Source: Begonia masoniana
Lineage: Eukaryota > Streptophyta > Magnoliopsida > Cucurbitales > Begoniaceae
Reading direction: 5' to 3'
Assembly: GCA_022432975.1 (NCBI GenBank)
Contig: CM039512.1
Coordinates: forward strand, 439,511 to 503,510
DNA length: 64,000 bases
The notes beneath the pieces were generated by a model. It saw nothing but the letters and a program-made list of their open reading frames with translations. It was not told the DNA's origin and searched no databases. The position numbers and the translations under genes were made by a program. Numbering within the stretch: the first letter of the stretch is position 1; each line of letters opens with the position of its first letter. Shown in pieces: positions 1 to 11,864 of this stretch.

Positions 1-2009
1 TCCTTTGATTTATAAACCAGTTGTTTATCTGCTTCTGATCCAAACCAGTTGATTCCGCCAGGGCCACCTTCTGCGCCTCCTGTTTCAAATAAACATCGCA
101 TTATACAGGAATGAATGTTTCGAGGCAACTGGGTTGGGACTTGGGAGGAAAATGGTGTGTTATTACCGAAGGGTAAGGCCACTTGTAATGTCTAGTCCAC
201 CAATCCAGCAACTGTTGTCTGGCTTCTTTTGGCAACTTCCCTTTCTTTCGCTTCTTCATGAATTCCTGCTTAAGGCTCCCTAAATATCCACTGTACCTGC
301 GCAGAAGCTGACCCTTGAGTTCCCTATCTTCTGCATGGGGATCAATGGACTGGTTCACTATATCGACTTCTTCTGATGATGATCCATTCCTTTCACCTTC
401 CTCACAACCTGGATGAATAATGGAAATTCAACCGTCAACAACTTGAAAACAATTACTCACTTTTCTTCAGTAAATCTTACTATGTTATACTAAGCAAGAG
501 TGTATTAATTTCAGAACCTAGAATTGAACGGTAGTAACTTTTCTCCATTTTCTTAACCTACCATTATGGTCCAAAACAATGCAAAGGAAGAGAACAACCC
601 CAAGAGTAGTAGTTACTATACGATAAAAGAATACCATCCACTAGAAAGGCTCGCATAAATGATCATGGTTACAGCCCCTCTATTCAATAGACCCTATACT
701 CTTGTGACGCTTCCTAACACAAAATAAGATAATTGCGAACAGATATCAACACAGAAATAAATTGCTAGTTGTCAATTCACTAGGAGAAATAAAAAACTCA
801 ACCACATTCAGTCTCGATATTCAGACTTAACCACATCAAGAAAACCAATATCTAAATAGCCCAACCTATGACCATGGTTTCAAGAGGTACGCAAAGCTAA
901 CAATGGACATTATATCATGAGAAGACAATTACAATAGCAATAATCAAAGTTAGTGCGGATGACATGGTGCTAGAAGAAACAGATATCCAGCGAATATTGA
1001 AGTATACAATATATGAAAAAGACAAGGGTAAAATATCATTATAAATGTTACGTTACGATCTCCGACAATAGAATAGAGACAAGCTTCCTCTTCATCACCA
1101 TTAAATCTACATGTTTCTTGGAAACGCAGACAAACTTGACAATAATTAAGCAAAACAGTACGAAAATATTCTAAATTGAAAATTAAACTGATAAAAGTTT
1201 ATGATATAACCAGTATCTGAAGAAACAATAAGGTCTTTGAACTGGCGCTCTATCTTTTGAAGAAAAAGCATGGCTTCCTTGAAAGGTTTTGCGAGCTCTT
1301 GCTCGTATTTGATCAGCATCTCACAGTAGGCTTCCATGAACTGGTCGAGAGCCGGATCTTCCCCGAGACATCCTGTGCCGGCGGGGCCCATTGAAGCAGC
1401 CGAAGCACATGCTTCTTCTAGCTTCAGAATCACTTCCGGCGGAGCCCCAACCTGTAATGTTTCAGAAATCTGCATGAGTATCGACTTATCTACAAAACAA
1501 TCTCTTTCAACGGCAAGATACATTCAGATCCATGCGTTTTGCTAAAAATAAAATAGTGCAACTCTACGTCGTCTTTGTTTTCAGGAAAGAAGATTTCAAG
1601 TTTACTACTCATGGCAGAGACAGCAGTCGGTGCTTTTTCCTACCTTTTGACAATTGAGATACGCGGTTAAGAGGCGATGGTAGTGAGGATGAGCCATGAT
1701 CTTAGCCTTGAGCGCTGAGGAAGAGTTGTTTTCACTATTATTCTGGCTGTCCATGAAATAACACCATGCACTGTTGTTGTGCCGGCCGTCGACCACGAGA
1801 GAACAGCCGCTGCTACTATTACGAGTTGGATCGGCCTTGTTGGTGGTTGAGGAAGGCAGAGAGAGAAAGGAAGCGCTATTGTCTGCGTCTGAGTTAGTAT
1901 GAGGATGGTGGGAACTCATACCATGCATCATCGTCATCATCGAACGAAGCCCGTTACTGTTTTCTCCAAAATCCGTCAAACTGGTTGTTCCATTACCCCT
2001 AGCCTCCAT
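1..2009 (-). CDS. STM: Class I KNOX homeobox transcription factor, STM type (5' part; 3' end lies outside the window)
   Basis: Nuclear TALE-homeodomain regulator that maintains the shoot apical meristem (family knowledge). Coding exons on the minus strand are 2009-1644, 1451-1211, 408-167 and 79-1, all with GT-AG junctions, and the frame is open throughout. The Ser/His/Asn-rich N-terminus of about 98 residues starts [14 protein letters not shown]1 follows ([16 protein letters not shown]), then KNOX2 (about residues 123-190, [19 protein letters not shown]), the ELK domain ([21 protein letters not shown]) and the homeodomain. The last exon holds helix 3 (INNWFINQR) and runs off the window at base 1. 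The N-terminus and the short KNOX1-KNOX2 linker fit STM better than KNAT1/BP. The first ATG gives the expected length. The upstream region is long and full of retrotransposons. Confidence 0.93.
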
Positions 2010-3173
2010 TATTTCTATCTTCTACCGTAGAACTTGTTCTCAAATTTTTCTTAGTTTTTGAAACTGGTCTTTTGCAATATGTTTTGTTACGCGAACGAAC
2101 CCTACTTCTCTTTCATACGTAATCAATCCTTTAACTCCAAACAAGAAAGAGCGATCAAGGGCTCCCGAGATTTATGCCACAGCTTTCAGGCTTTTTACAG
2201 GAAATCCAAGACAGTGATAGTGGCCTGTGGCAAGAGTCAGCTTCGTCGAGGTTTCTCTCTTTATCTTGTAAAGGCTGTTCAGGTTGCCTTTGGGAAATGG
2301 CTGCTTCTCAAGTCTCAAACCGTTTCTTTTATCTCGGAGAAGTTTAAAACAGACAGGTAAATTCAGTCTAGTGTGAAGGTGCACAGCAGGGAGCACACGC
2401 ACAGAAATCACGCTACAGTTGGGAAAAAGGAGGAGGAGAGAGAGAAGTTTGGCGGTGAGGTATCACTTGCTTAAAGCCTTACCTTCCCAATGAAAACCCT
2501 CTCCATCTTTTCTGGCACTGCCACTGATGCTCTGCCATTACTGGCAAGAGATGAGAAAGAAACGCCGAGGCACGATCAAATCGACGATGGAGCCAAGAAA
2601 TCACCTAATTCAAAGAGGAGAGAGGTTTTTAGTGCACAGAATCACTCTTTCTCTCTCTAAAGACTGTGTAAGCTTCACTTTTCTTGTTACTGCAACTGGA
2701 GTTTCACATCCATCTGTCCACTCATTTAATATTCGCTCTTTAGTTGTCTTCTTCTTCTTCCCTCCCAACCCAACCCAACCCTATCGAACCCTATTTAACC
2801 ACCCTTTCTTTCCTCTTCCCTGGATTTTATTTCTGCTCTTCAACTCCGGAAAGATTTCACGAAATTATGACAACACAGCATGTCTTCTGTTTAGGGCAAA
2901 TATAAAATATTAAATATTCAACCTTTTCATTTACAAAAAATTTGCTGTCTTTCACTTCTTCTCTGTCTAATTATTAGTCTGGGTCAGTCATCGCATCTAA
3001 TCAAGAATTATTTGGGAGGATTTTTTAGCTAAACGAAAGAAAAGCTGGTAAAGGTAGTGGGACAGTCCGAATGTCTCTTGCACTCTCTTCCCCTTTCAAC
3101 GTAGGTTTAAATTTTTTTCTCTAGCTCAGCCTGCACACTTCTCCAAAACACCATGGAAAGATGTTCCACCTGC

Positions 3174-3289
3174 TCATTGAACGCAATGTTTCGTTCTCTC
3201 CACCGCCAAGTCGCAAAAGACGAGATTAAAAAAAAGGAAGAAAACCAACTATCTAAGAGGTGGAGAGAACGAAACATTGCGTTCAATGA
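3174..3289. repeat. Perfect 31-bp inverted repeat (foldback)
   Basis: Arm 3174-3204 is the exact reverse complement of arm 3259-3289, with a 54-base A-rich loop. An outer CGCCAAG-type motif also occurs next to both arms (about 3203-3210 and 3291-3297), which allows an alternative pairing. No target duplication is evident. It could be a decayed MITE, a small-RNA-generating foldback or a cruciform. Confidence 0.8.
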
Positions 3290-3641
3290 ACTTGGCGATT
3301 ATGGAGGGGTTTAGAAAGCTCTTTATTGTATGCAACGATTTGGGGGGAACCAATGATTGACAAACGATTAGCCCAACAAGAAACATTATTTTGTTTTATA
3401 AATACATCCTGATAATATTCACGTCTTGAACAAAATCCTAACATAAACAGGGATCAGATTTCTTCCCCTGCGGAATGAGTAGAACCATTGATTCCGGCGG
3501 ATCTGAGCGATTTTCAATTCCACAACAGAAGCCTCTTTTTCCAAGGCTTCTTAAGAGAATGTTTCTTGTAACTATGGGAGGATCGGGTAGACATTTCTCC
3601 TAAGATATGATTTAGAAAACCATCGTGATAGGGTCATGGGT

Positions 3642-3672
3642 TAGGGTTTCAGATAACCTAGGGTTAGGGTTT
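3642..3672 (-). promoter_or_regulatory. Pair of telo-boxes upstream of STM
   Basis: TAGGGTTT occurs at 3642-3649 and 3665-3672, which is AAACCCTA on the strand of the STM gene. A GA-rich stretch lies about 115 bp further upstream at 3787-3797. In Arabidopsis, telo-box plus GAGA combinations are recruiting motifs for Polycomb complexes, and KNOX genes are Polycomb targets (established knowledge). Function here is inference. Confidence 0.4.
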
Positions 3673-4340
3673 GAAGAAAAAGTGAGTTGGAGGAAGGGGA
3701 TATAGTACGCGAATGTGTCATTACTGCGTAAGAATAGAAGTAAAGGATAAAAAGTTAGGGGAGCGAGTGACGTCACTGGTGAGAAGTGGAAAGAGAGAGA
3801 AGGGGGGGGGACAGAAACCCTAGGCTACTCGAGCAAATGCTTTTTCAGCTTGGCTTTACGTCATGTCCACAGTGATGTGATTATGACTCATAAAGCAAAA
3901 CAAATATTATTAAATATAAAAGTGCATTTAACTATTAATATATTAGCAGGTCGTGTAATTTTAAAACTTTGAAACTCAGCAGAAGTCACAAGTTGTTGAC
4001 AAAAACGAACACAATCCAGAATTAGCAGAGTGAGTGGCAGTTTCTCGAGTTCCAATTCAAACCAAAGTTGTCTCAACAGGGGATGAAATTAGAACTCAGA
4101 GTTCAACAAACTGGACCAATGAGAAGGAAAATGAAAGGCACGTTGTACTATATACTTTTGTCTTCGATCTACGTTGGCATGTTCCCCAGAATTATAAACC
4201 TGGTCTTTGGATAATAGTGAGAGGTGGTATTGTACATTGTAATGCAGGGTTTCATATCAAGTAGTGTCTGCAATGTTTAGTGTGTAGAGCATGTCGCGGG
4301 CATAAGAGGAGGAAGCGTGCAGCGAGGAGTTGTCAGACGG

Positions 4341-7300
4341 TGTGACGACCCCAACCCGATCAGGGCCGCCACGGACTTGCCGTGACATAACTATTACCTA
4401 AGCCCTCGTATTTTCTCATAAACTTTTTCTTTTTCACTCGACACTATAAAATAAACCGAACCTAGACAATTGACCCACCTCTAACAACCTTTATGGACTA
4501 ACTTTGACTTAAACATTAAACATTTGAGCGTAAAACATTTCGACTTTTAAAACATTTAAAACTAGACTCAAAACTATTAATAACTTAAAACAAATAAAAC
4601 ATTTAAAACAATTAAAGTAAGATCAATTAAAACACGACACTAATATAACCTATACTCAAGAAAACAAACTGCGTGGATCGCTCTAAAAATTGAGCGCATC
4701 CATACCTGTTTTAAAATGACCAAACATTTAAAAATGCCCAAACAGTTCCAGTATATTCTCCAAAATAAAGACTTCACATTCTAAACAATCTACTACCACT
4801 ACGTATACATCAAAGCTCGACTATTCATGCATTTTCTATCAAAGCATCTAATCCATATACTTAAACATTTTCATACATATACATCAACACTCGACTTATC
4901 ATACAATTTTCTATCAAAACCTCTAATCCATATACTTAAACATTTTCATAAACAAACCGACACGTAGACCTACTAACCAACAAGGCTAACTCACATCCAT
5001 TCGACATACATCACTCAGACCATCGGATCTTCAAGCCAAAACACACCCCGTCGCCACGAGCACCATCCGTCGACCACCTATTCTTTGTCATCGAGTTCAC
5101 ACCTGTCACCTACATCATACAACAACTACATTAAGCCTAATGCTTAGTAAGGAGCGTACTAAACATAACTTTACATACATGCATGACATTTGTAAAACAG
5201 TTTCATTTCGTAAAAACCTTTTTCTTGTTCCGTAAAAACATAGTCCCGTGAAAACATAGTCCCGTGAAAATCAATCATCATTCATATAGTCCCGTGAGAA
5301 TCATTCATCATTCATATAGTCCCGTGAGAATCATTCATCATTCATATAGTCCCGTGAAAACATACATCGTTCATTTAACTTTTCATAAAAACATGTTCAT
5401 AAACCGTTCGTATGCACTTTAAGAAAACATGATACATGAGGAGACATACACGTAAGGAAGAACCTATCACATGAGCACTACAACATAACTAAGGCACTAC
5501 TTAACTATCACTCTTTCCTTAACTACCCATCTTCCACCAACCTCTACAATCACTCTCATAAAAACAAATAAAACATTTAAAAATGCCCAAACAGTTCCAG
5601 TATATTCTCCAAAATAAAGACTTCACATTCTAAACAATCTACTACCACTACGTATACATCAAAGCTCGACTATTCATGCATTTTCTATCAAAGCATCTAA
5701 TCCATATACTTAAACATTTTCATAAACAAACCGACACGTAGACCTACTAACCAACAAGGCTAACTCACATCCATTCGACATACATCACTCAGACCATCGG
5801 ATCTTCAAGCCAAAACACACCCCGTCGCCACGAGCACCATCCGTCGACCACCTATTCTTTGTCATCGAGTTCACACCTGTCACCTACATCATACAACAAC
5901 TACATTAAGCCTAATGCTTAGTAAGGAGCGTACTAAACATAACTTTACATACATGCATGACATTTGTAAAACAGTTTCATTTCGTAAAAACCTTTTTCTT
6001 GTTCCGTAAAAACATAGTCCCGTGAAAACATAGTCCCGTGAAAATCAATCATCATTCATATAGTCCCGTGAGAATCATTCATCATTCATATAGTCCCGTG
6101 AGAATCATTCATCATATAGTCCGTGAAACATACATCGTTCATTTAACTTTTCATAAAACATGTTCATAAACCGTTCGTATGCACTTTAAGAAAACATGAT
6201 ACATGAGGAGACATACACGTAAGGAAGAACCCTATCACATGAGCACTACAACCTAACTAAGGCACTACTCTAACTATCACTCTTTCCTTAACTACCCATC
6301 TTCCACCAACCTCTACAATCACTCTCATAAAAAACAATCAACATTATCAACATTGTACGACGTAGGGCCTTAGTGGCGGAAAGCCTAACGCTCACTTACC
6401 TGGCGTCCGCTAGCAAGCCGAGCACCGCCAAAGCCGTGTTAAAATCGATCCTAATTAACTAATTTCAAACTTGAACTAATCTCTAATTTAGGAAATTCTT
6501 TCCTAAAATTTCCATTTTCTCATTCGGGCATAACTAAACTCTCATTTTTGTGAAACATCTTAAACTACTATTTCTAGCCTAATCCAATTAAAACCTAATT
6601 AAATGGGCCACTAATTTGGGTTCGGTAAAAACCAACCTAAAACTTCGAACGCGCGTAACTTTTGCGTCGGTTATCGGAATCGAACAATTCCAGCGGCCAC
6701 GTACTCCTCTAATAACCTATTTTAATCTGCCAAAAGGAATTTCAAAACTAACGACCGGAGCTAGGTCAATTTAGGCAAAACCCGAATCTGCCCCTTTTTC
6801 CCAAAATTCCCCTTGTTTATTTTTCATCAAATTCTATCAATTTCTTCACCAATCGACCATATATACACTCAATTAGAATAAACTAATCAAAAATCGAAGT
6901 TTCATTAAGCAATACCCGAGTGCCATAAATCGGGCTTCACTGTTTTCAGCTCACATTGAGCTCAACACGGTCAATCAACAATAGCCGGCCCTAGGGTTGG
7001 CAAACCCACGCCGGAAGTGACCGAAAACGGCCGGCGATCGGAGCTCAATCGAGCTCGCTACCGCCAGCCCCAAACCGAGCCGAAAAAGAGGGAGAAAACC
7101 GAGCCATACCATCGGTTTAGTGCGCGAAGTCGGCCGGACCATGCTCGCCGCCGTCTTCTGGCCGGAGGGCGTCGGAAAACGCCGGTGGTGGCCGTCGATC
7201 GCGCTCCCTCGTCTCCCCTGCTCGCTGCCCTCCTTCGGCGTCGAGCTCGAACAACAGAATGGCGATGCCATTCTGTTGTTTGATTTTTATTATTAATAAA

Positions 7301-7668
7301 ATTAATAATAAAAATAATAATAATTATTATAAACTAAAACTATTTCTTTAATTAGTCAATCGATTCGGTTTCTCTGCAATTTTCTTATTTCTCCAAATAT
7401 TCCAATTTAATCTTAGAGTTCTAACAAAACTCACCGTTCACAAAACGGACTTATTTTGCTATTTTTACGATTTAACATACTAAAAGGTTAAAACGGGAAC
7501 TCTAACATTACTCTTCTCGATTTGTGTTTCTAAAATTTCACTTATTCTTCTACAAATTCCCGTAAATTTCTAAGGTCCTAATAAAACTATCCGCTCGCAA
7601 AACGGACCTAATTTACTTATTTATGAAAATAGCCTCGGAGCGGAAACCCGAAAAACTCGGGTGTTACA
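4341..7668. mobile_element. Solo LTR of a large-LTR retrotransposon (probably Ty3/Gypsy)
   Basis: The 3328-bp unit begins TGTGACGACCCC and ends GGGTGTTACA (TG...CA). It is flanked by the 5-bp target duplication gacgg at 4336-4340 and 7669-7673. There is no internal coding region, primer-binding site or second LTR, so this is a solo LTR left by LTR-LTR recombination. The length and the ends suit Tekay/Del-type chromovirus LTRs, but that lineage call is from memory. It contains a large internal duplication and a GC-rich block (6950-7270) whose open frames have no recognisable domain. Confidence 0.85.
4732..6335. repeat. Internal tandem duplication inside the solo LTR
   Basis: Sequence from about 4732 to 5575 is repeated at about 5581-6335 at near identity (offset 849 bp at the start). 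Copy 1 has an extra segment of about 80 bp near 4865-4945. Each copy carries a minisatellite of about 29 bp with the core ATAGTCCCGTGAGAATCATT (5240-5372 and 6013-6125). The strong similarity means the duplication is recent relative to the LTR itself, or was made during replication. Confidence 0.85.
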
Positions 7669-7791
7669 GACGGTGAGTGGGTGAGCTCATTAAGCACCGC
7701 CCACCCGTAGCCTGTTGAGGTGAAGATAATTGCAATCAATCACCAGTTGAGAGCATGAGTGTAGCAAACCTTGGATTAGGAATAAATACAT

Positions 7792-8057
7792 TGTTAGAAT
7801 TTTGTGTGACCCAAATTCTAGTTGGGTTAGATCAGATCCGTATATCAATATTAGGGATTTACGATTTCTCTATAAATTGATGATTGAGTTATAAAACTCA
7901 TTGTACCAAATTTGATATTAGTGATTATCTCCTCTGCTCGTGGTTTTCTCCCTTTTAGGATTTCCACATAAAATACTGTGTCTATTATTTTTTTCGTTTT
8001 TCTTTCTCAGTTTCTCGATCGTTCGCTACAGGTAGATTAAGGCGTCTAATCCTAACA
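7792..8057 (+). repeat. 5' LTR of the Copia element
   Basis: The 266-bp LTR runs from TGTTAGAATT to CTAATCCTAACA. Two bases after its end comes TGGTATAATAG, a degenerate version of the initiator-tRNA-Met primer-binding site TGGTATCAGAG. Confidence 0.88.
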
Positions 8058-8920
8058 ACTGGTATAATAGATTCAGGTTGAAGGTTTTTCGATAATCAGG
8101 GTTTGAAAGGGATCGAACGATTTTAAATTTGTAATTTCGGTCCGAGAAATTTACAATTCTTATTGGAAAAAGAAAATAAAAAAGAAAATTAATTTCTTTT
8201 CATTAAATTGTTCTCAGTCGTGAAGAACAATTTAGGAAAATAAAAAACAAAAAAAAAATTGAAAAGCAACTTTTGCTTTTCTGTCATCTTCTTCACCACG
8301 AAAAGAAAAGAGAAGGGCTCTGTTCTTCTTGTCGAAAAGAACAGCGAAGAAGCGTGCGCCGTTCACCGTTCGCCGTCTGCCGAACATCGTCGAACAGAGC
8401 CCTATCCGCACCCCATTCTGCTCGACCACGAAGAACATAACAGCGAGAGAGCAGCCCACGCGAAGCAACAGATGAGAGACCGCTATTTTGCCACCGTGCA
8501 CCAGAACCGTGCCGTCGTCGACCACGCAGACCACGTAGACCTAGCTTCAGTTTTCACAACAGAGAAGCACTGCCGATGCTCTCTGCAAAGTTTCACAAAG
8601 GAAACTGTTTGGAATTCTAGTTAAGAAATTCGTGAAGCATAAACAATCTATTTACTGTTTTGGATTTTTCAGTGATTGACTTTGACCAAATCAAATTTGT
8701 TTTGATTGAAATTTGGGTTAGAGAAACAGCGTCCCAGTAAGAAAGTGGTTGCTAATTTTGAAATTTTGGGTTGACATTTCTGAAGTTAATTTGTTGGACG
8801 GATTTACCGATATTGTGGAGATTGATTATTGGGGTTAAATAATTGATCTGAAAATATCTAATTTTGGGACATTGATTATTGATAACGATAATAGGCGACG
8901 ATAGTACAAGACACGCTATT
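8058..8920. other. Copia 5' internal leader, no gene found
   Basis: This stretch between the primer-binding site and gag is AT-rich. It includes a 121-codon open frame (8259-8624) with no domain similarity that I recognise, and the opposite strand is also open. I treat it as untranslated leader. Confidence 0.5.
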
Positions 8921-9045
8921 GGAAAATTCGATGAGACAGATTTTTCATTCTAGAGAATGCAAATCGAGGATTACTTGTACAAGAAAAAACTTCATCTTCC
9001 TTTGAGTGCGAAACCAGAGAAGATGAAAGACGGTGAATGGAATCT

Positions 9046-10556
9046 TGATAAGTGTGTATTTTGCACACTTATTCGTGCTTTTCATTCTTGTTTCGATTAG
9101 TTTTTCCTTAAGTATTTGAATGTATTTGATGTTGTTAGTGAGATTGTGCAGATAAGTTGAATTTTAACAGGATAAGGCGGAATTGGGGCGAAATCAAGGA
9201 ATAAAGAAGAAAAGGAAGAAAAGATGAAAAAGAGTCGATCACGATCGATCGTGATCGCACTGCGATCGATCGTGATTCGAGAGAAATTTTAATCAAGAAT
9301 CCAGAGAAGACCCGACTGATCAGGCTCAGCATTACGATCGATCGCGATCGTCAAAATTTTGTTTGCAATTTTCCGAGAAGGCCCGACCAATCGGGCTTAA
9401 CATCTCGATCGATCGTGATTCGAGAATTTTTCATACCAATTTCCAGAGACGGCCCGATTGATCGGGCTTTGAAGCTCGATCGATTGTGATTAGCAGAGAC
9501 ATCACTTCTAAAGCGTCACGCGATCACGATCAATCGTGATACCATTACGATCGATCGTGATTGCGGGAAATTACAAAAATCTGATTTTTCAATTAATTGA
9601 TCGGGTTGATCTCGGCCGTTGATTAATGGACCGCGGCCCTAAATCAAGTGAAGATAAAAGTCTGAAGGTAGGGGAGACACAGAGGAGAGGAGAATAGAGA
9701 GAAACCCTACGGAAGCATCGGAGGCCGGATCGAGAAATTGGCGAGGAACGAGCGAATTCAACGGGAATTTCTGAGTTTTTGTTTCTTCTCTTCTCTTTTA
9801 GCATGAATTACTTTATTTTTCATGTAGTTTTCTTCAAATTTATCATGAACTAAACTTTCGATTCTAGGGTTTCGACGTAACTTAATTATGATTATTTACT
9901 TTTTTTAATTTAAGTTTTTAGTTTTCTTATTCTTTTCCGTGTTGAGTAATCTATTCTGAACTTAATTATTAGAATTGCTTGATCACCAAAACTAAGAATT
10001 TTAGGGTTAATTCGAGATGCGAGAGCGGAGAATTTAACCGTGCACTGAATAGCTTGCCTTAAAAAGGATCCTAGGCTAGAGATAGTTAGGGCGTTTGAGT
10101 GGTAATATAATTTCTTGCTCTTAATGTATTCAATTAATTCCTAGGATTAGAAACCGAGAGGTAATAATTCATTAATTGAATAAGTTTGTTTTTGCTCGAG
10201 AGAGATTAATGAATATTTTTGTGAAATTGCCATCAATACGAAGGAATAGGAACTAAGTACTCAAATTAGGTTTGTTAAATAGGATTAATCAAGTGAAGTC
10301 GGAACCCTGGAAATTTTTCTCATCATATAATCTTAATCTTTTACATTCAACTCTTTTATTTAAATTGTTATTTGATTTTTAATTGAATTATTTTAGTTAA
10401 AATCCAAAAACCAATTATTATTTCTTTTCAAATTAAACTGAAAGTTAGATATTCAATATTTAACATAATTATTCCTCGTGGGATCGACACTCGTACTTTT
10501 ACACACTTTATTACTTTTGCAACACGTGCACTTGCGTATCACGATTTTTCGCAACA
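9046..10556. mobile_element. Solo LTR nested in Copia gag
   Basis: The 1511-bp unit begins TGATAAGTGTGTATTTTGCA and ends ATTTTTCGCAACA, flanked by the target duplication aatct (9041-9045 and 10557-10561). The gag frame is continuous across the site once the insertion and one duplication copy are disregarded. The tail (about 10480-10550, GTGGGATCGACACTCGTAC) resembles 3' ends of Ty3/Gypsy LTRs of the Athila/Tat group (family knowledge, moderate certainty). There are no internal genes. Confidence 0.85.
9235..9562. repeat. Degenerate tandem repeat built on the palindrome CGATCGATCGTGATCG
   Basis: At least seven copies of a GATCGATC-centred palindromic core sit inside the solo LTR. Several alternate with a motif of the form GCCCGAxxxATCGGGC, itself an inverted repeat. 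Spacing is roughly 45-90 bp and irregular. Confidence 0.7.
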
Positions 10557-11376
10557 AATCTCATTGATAGACAGGTTTTAAGAGTCGTCCGATTGACGCT
10601 AGCCAAAAGCGTTGCTTACAACGTGGTAAATGAGAAGACCACCGCGAGTCTGATGAAGGCTCTATCTGATATGTACGAGAAACCATCTGTGAATAATAAG
10701 GTATTTCTTATGAAGAAGTTTTTTAATTTGAAGATGATTGATGGTACTTCTGTCGCAGCACATTTGAATTAATTCAATACGATTGTAAATCAATTACTAT
10801 CTGTGGATATTGATTTTGGGGATGAGGTTTGTGCCCTAATTTTATTGGCGTCTCTACCGAATAGTTGGGAGCCTATGAGGGCAGCAGTTAGTAATTTAGT
10901 TGGAAGTGCTAAACTGGTATTCACCGATGTGAGAGATCGTATTATGGCCGAGGAGGTTTGTAAGATCGATTCTGGTAAAACATCGACAGGCTCAGCTCTG
11001 AATGTTGAAAATAGAGGAAGAAATAATGACAGAAACTCCAATCGTGGTAGGGGCAGATCCAAGTCCAAGAATGGGAGGAGTCGGTTCAAGTCCCGGTGAA
11101 CATTTGAGTGCTGGAATTGTGGCAAGCAAGATCACATGAAGAAGGATTGCAGAGTACCGAAGAAGAACGGTAATGACATAAGCGAGGAGGTAGCCACAGC
11201 CACCGAGGAGTTTTTTAGTGTGTACGACAAGAATGTCGTAAATTTTGCTTGCCAAGATACGAGTTGGGTGATCAATAGTGGTGCTTCAATACATGCTACT
11301 TCGCAGAAGGATTTCGTTACGGCCTACACTTCGGGTGACTTTGGAAGTGTAAGGATGAGAAATGATGGCGTTGCAA

Positions 11377-11864
11377 AAGTCATTGGTATGAGAGATGTGT
11401 GTTTGGAGACCAACATCGGCAACACCTTGGTTTTGAGAGGTGTGAAACACATCCCCGACATTCGCAAGAATTTGGTCTCGACTGACAAGCTTGACGACGA
11501 AGGATTTTACAACACCTTTCGTGATGGAAAATGGCAGCTTACTAGAGGTTCATTGATCGTGGCGAGAGGAGAAAAATGCTCCTCATTATATGTGATGAAC
11601 TCGAAGATCGCAGATTCTACAGTCAATGAAAATGTAAGCTTTGTGTACCTAATCAGCACATTTCCTTGGTAAACATGGCACGTATACAAACTAAATCCTT
11701 TTCCCAATGGAACGAATTTCATCTTCACCAACTATGTTTCTTTTGAGAGATGCACAACATAAAAGTCATTGGTATGAAAGATGTGTGTTTGGATACCAAC
11801 ATCGACAACACCTTGTTTTGAGAGGTGTGAAACACATCCCCGACATTCGCAAGAATTTGGACTT
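11377..11864. repeat. Partial duplication of the Copia protease segment
   Basis: The segment from about 11377 is repeated from about 11758 with a few substitutions and one deleted base. The second copy continues past two insertions, at 13420-13526 and then 15560-15606. Between the copies lies about 125 bp (11636-11757) of unrelated sequence. Copy B carries the second solo LTR and the Cassandra array; copy A is uninterrupted. Confidence 0.75.

Larger units (their letters stand above)
2010..4335. promoter_or_regulatory. Upstream region of the STM-type gene, no gene found
   Basis: About 2.3 kb with no convincing coding frame. It holds GA or CT tracts near 2429-2446, 2646-2660 and 3787-3797, two telo-box motifs (3642-3649 and 3665-3672), a perfect foldback (3174-3289), and AT-rich sequence beyond 3880. 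Short open frames here (for example 2058-2360 and 2527-2913) have no domain signal. The promoter role is inferred from position. The region ends at the target duplication of the solo LTR that starts at 4341. Confidence 0.5.
8925..11672 (+). pseudogene. Copia gag-protease remnant
   Basis: Degenerate Tnt1-like gag and aspartic-protease coding sequence. The N-terminal gag piece (about 8930-9045) is interrupted by a solo LTR (9046-10556). Gag then resumes in frame from about 10562 (ALSDMYEKP, FNLKMIDGTS). A CCHC zinc knuckle of the form CX2CX4HX4C lies at about 11107-11150. The protease region follows, with the active-site motif reading WVINSGAS where the family has DSGAS. In-frame stops interrupt gag near 10770 and just before the zinc knuckle near 11097. 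Coding similarity ends near 11630, where integrase would normally begin. It is not functional. Confidence 0.85.

Noticed and set aside
5240..6125. Regular short repeats that look CRISPR-like at first glance
   Set aside because: The units are contiguous minisatellite repeats with near-identical 'spacers', within a plant LTR, and with no cas genes.
6975..7283. Overlapping open frames in the GC-rich block of the solo LTR
   Set aside because: Both strands are open only because of high GC, and the block lies inside a bounded LTR.
8259..8624. 121-codon open frame in the Copia leader
   Set aside because: No similarity to gag or any domain; composition follows the AT-rich leader and the antisense strand is equally open.
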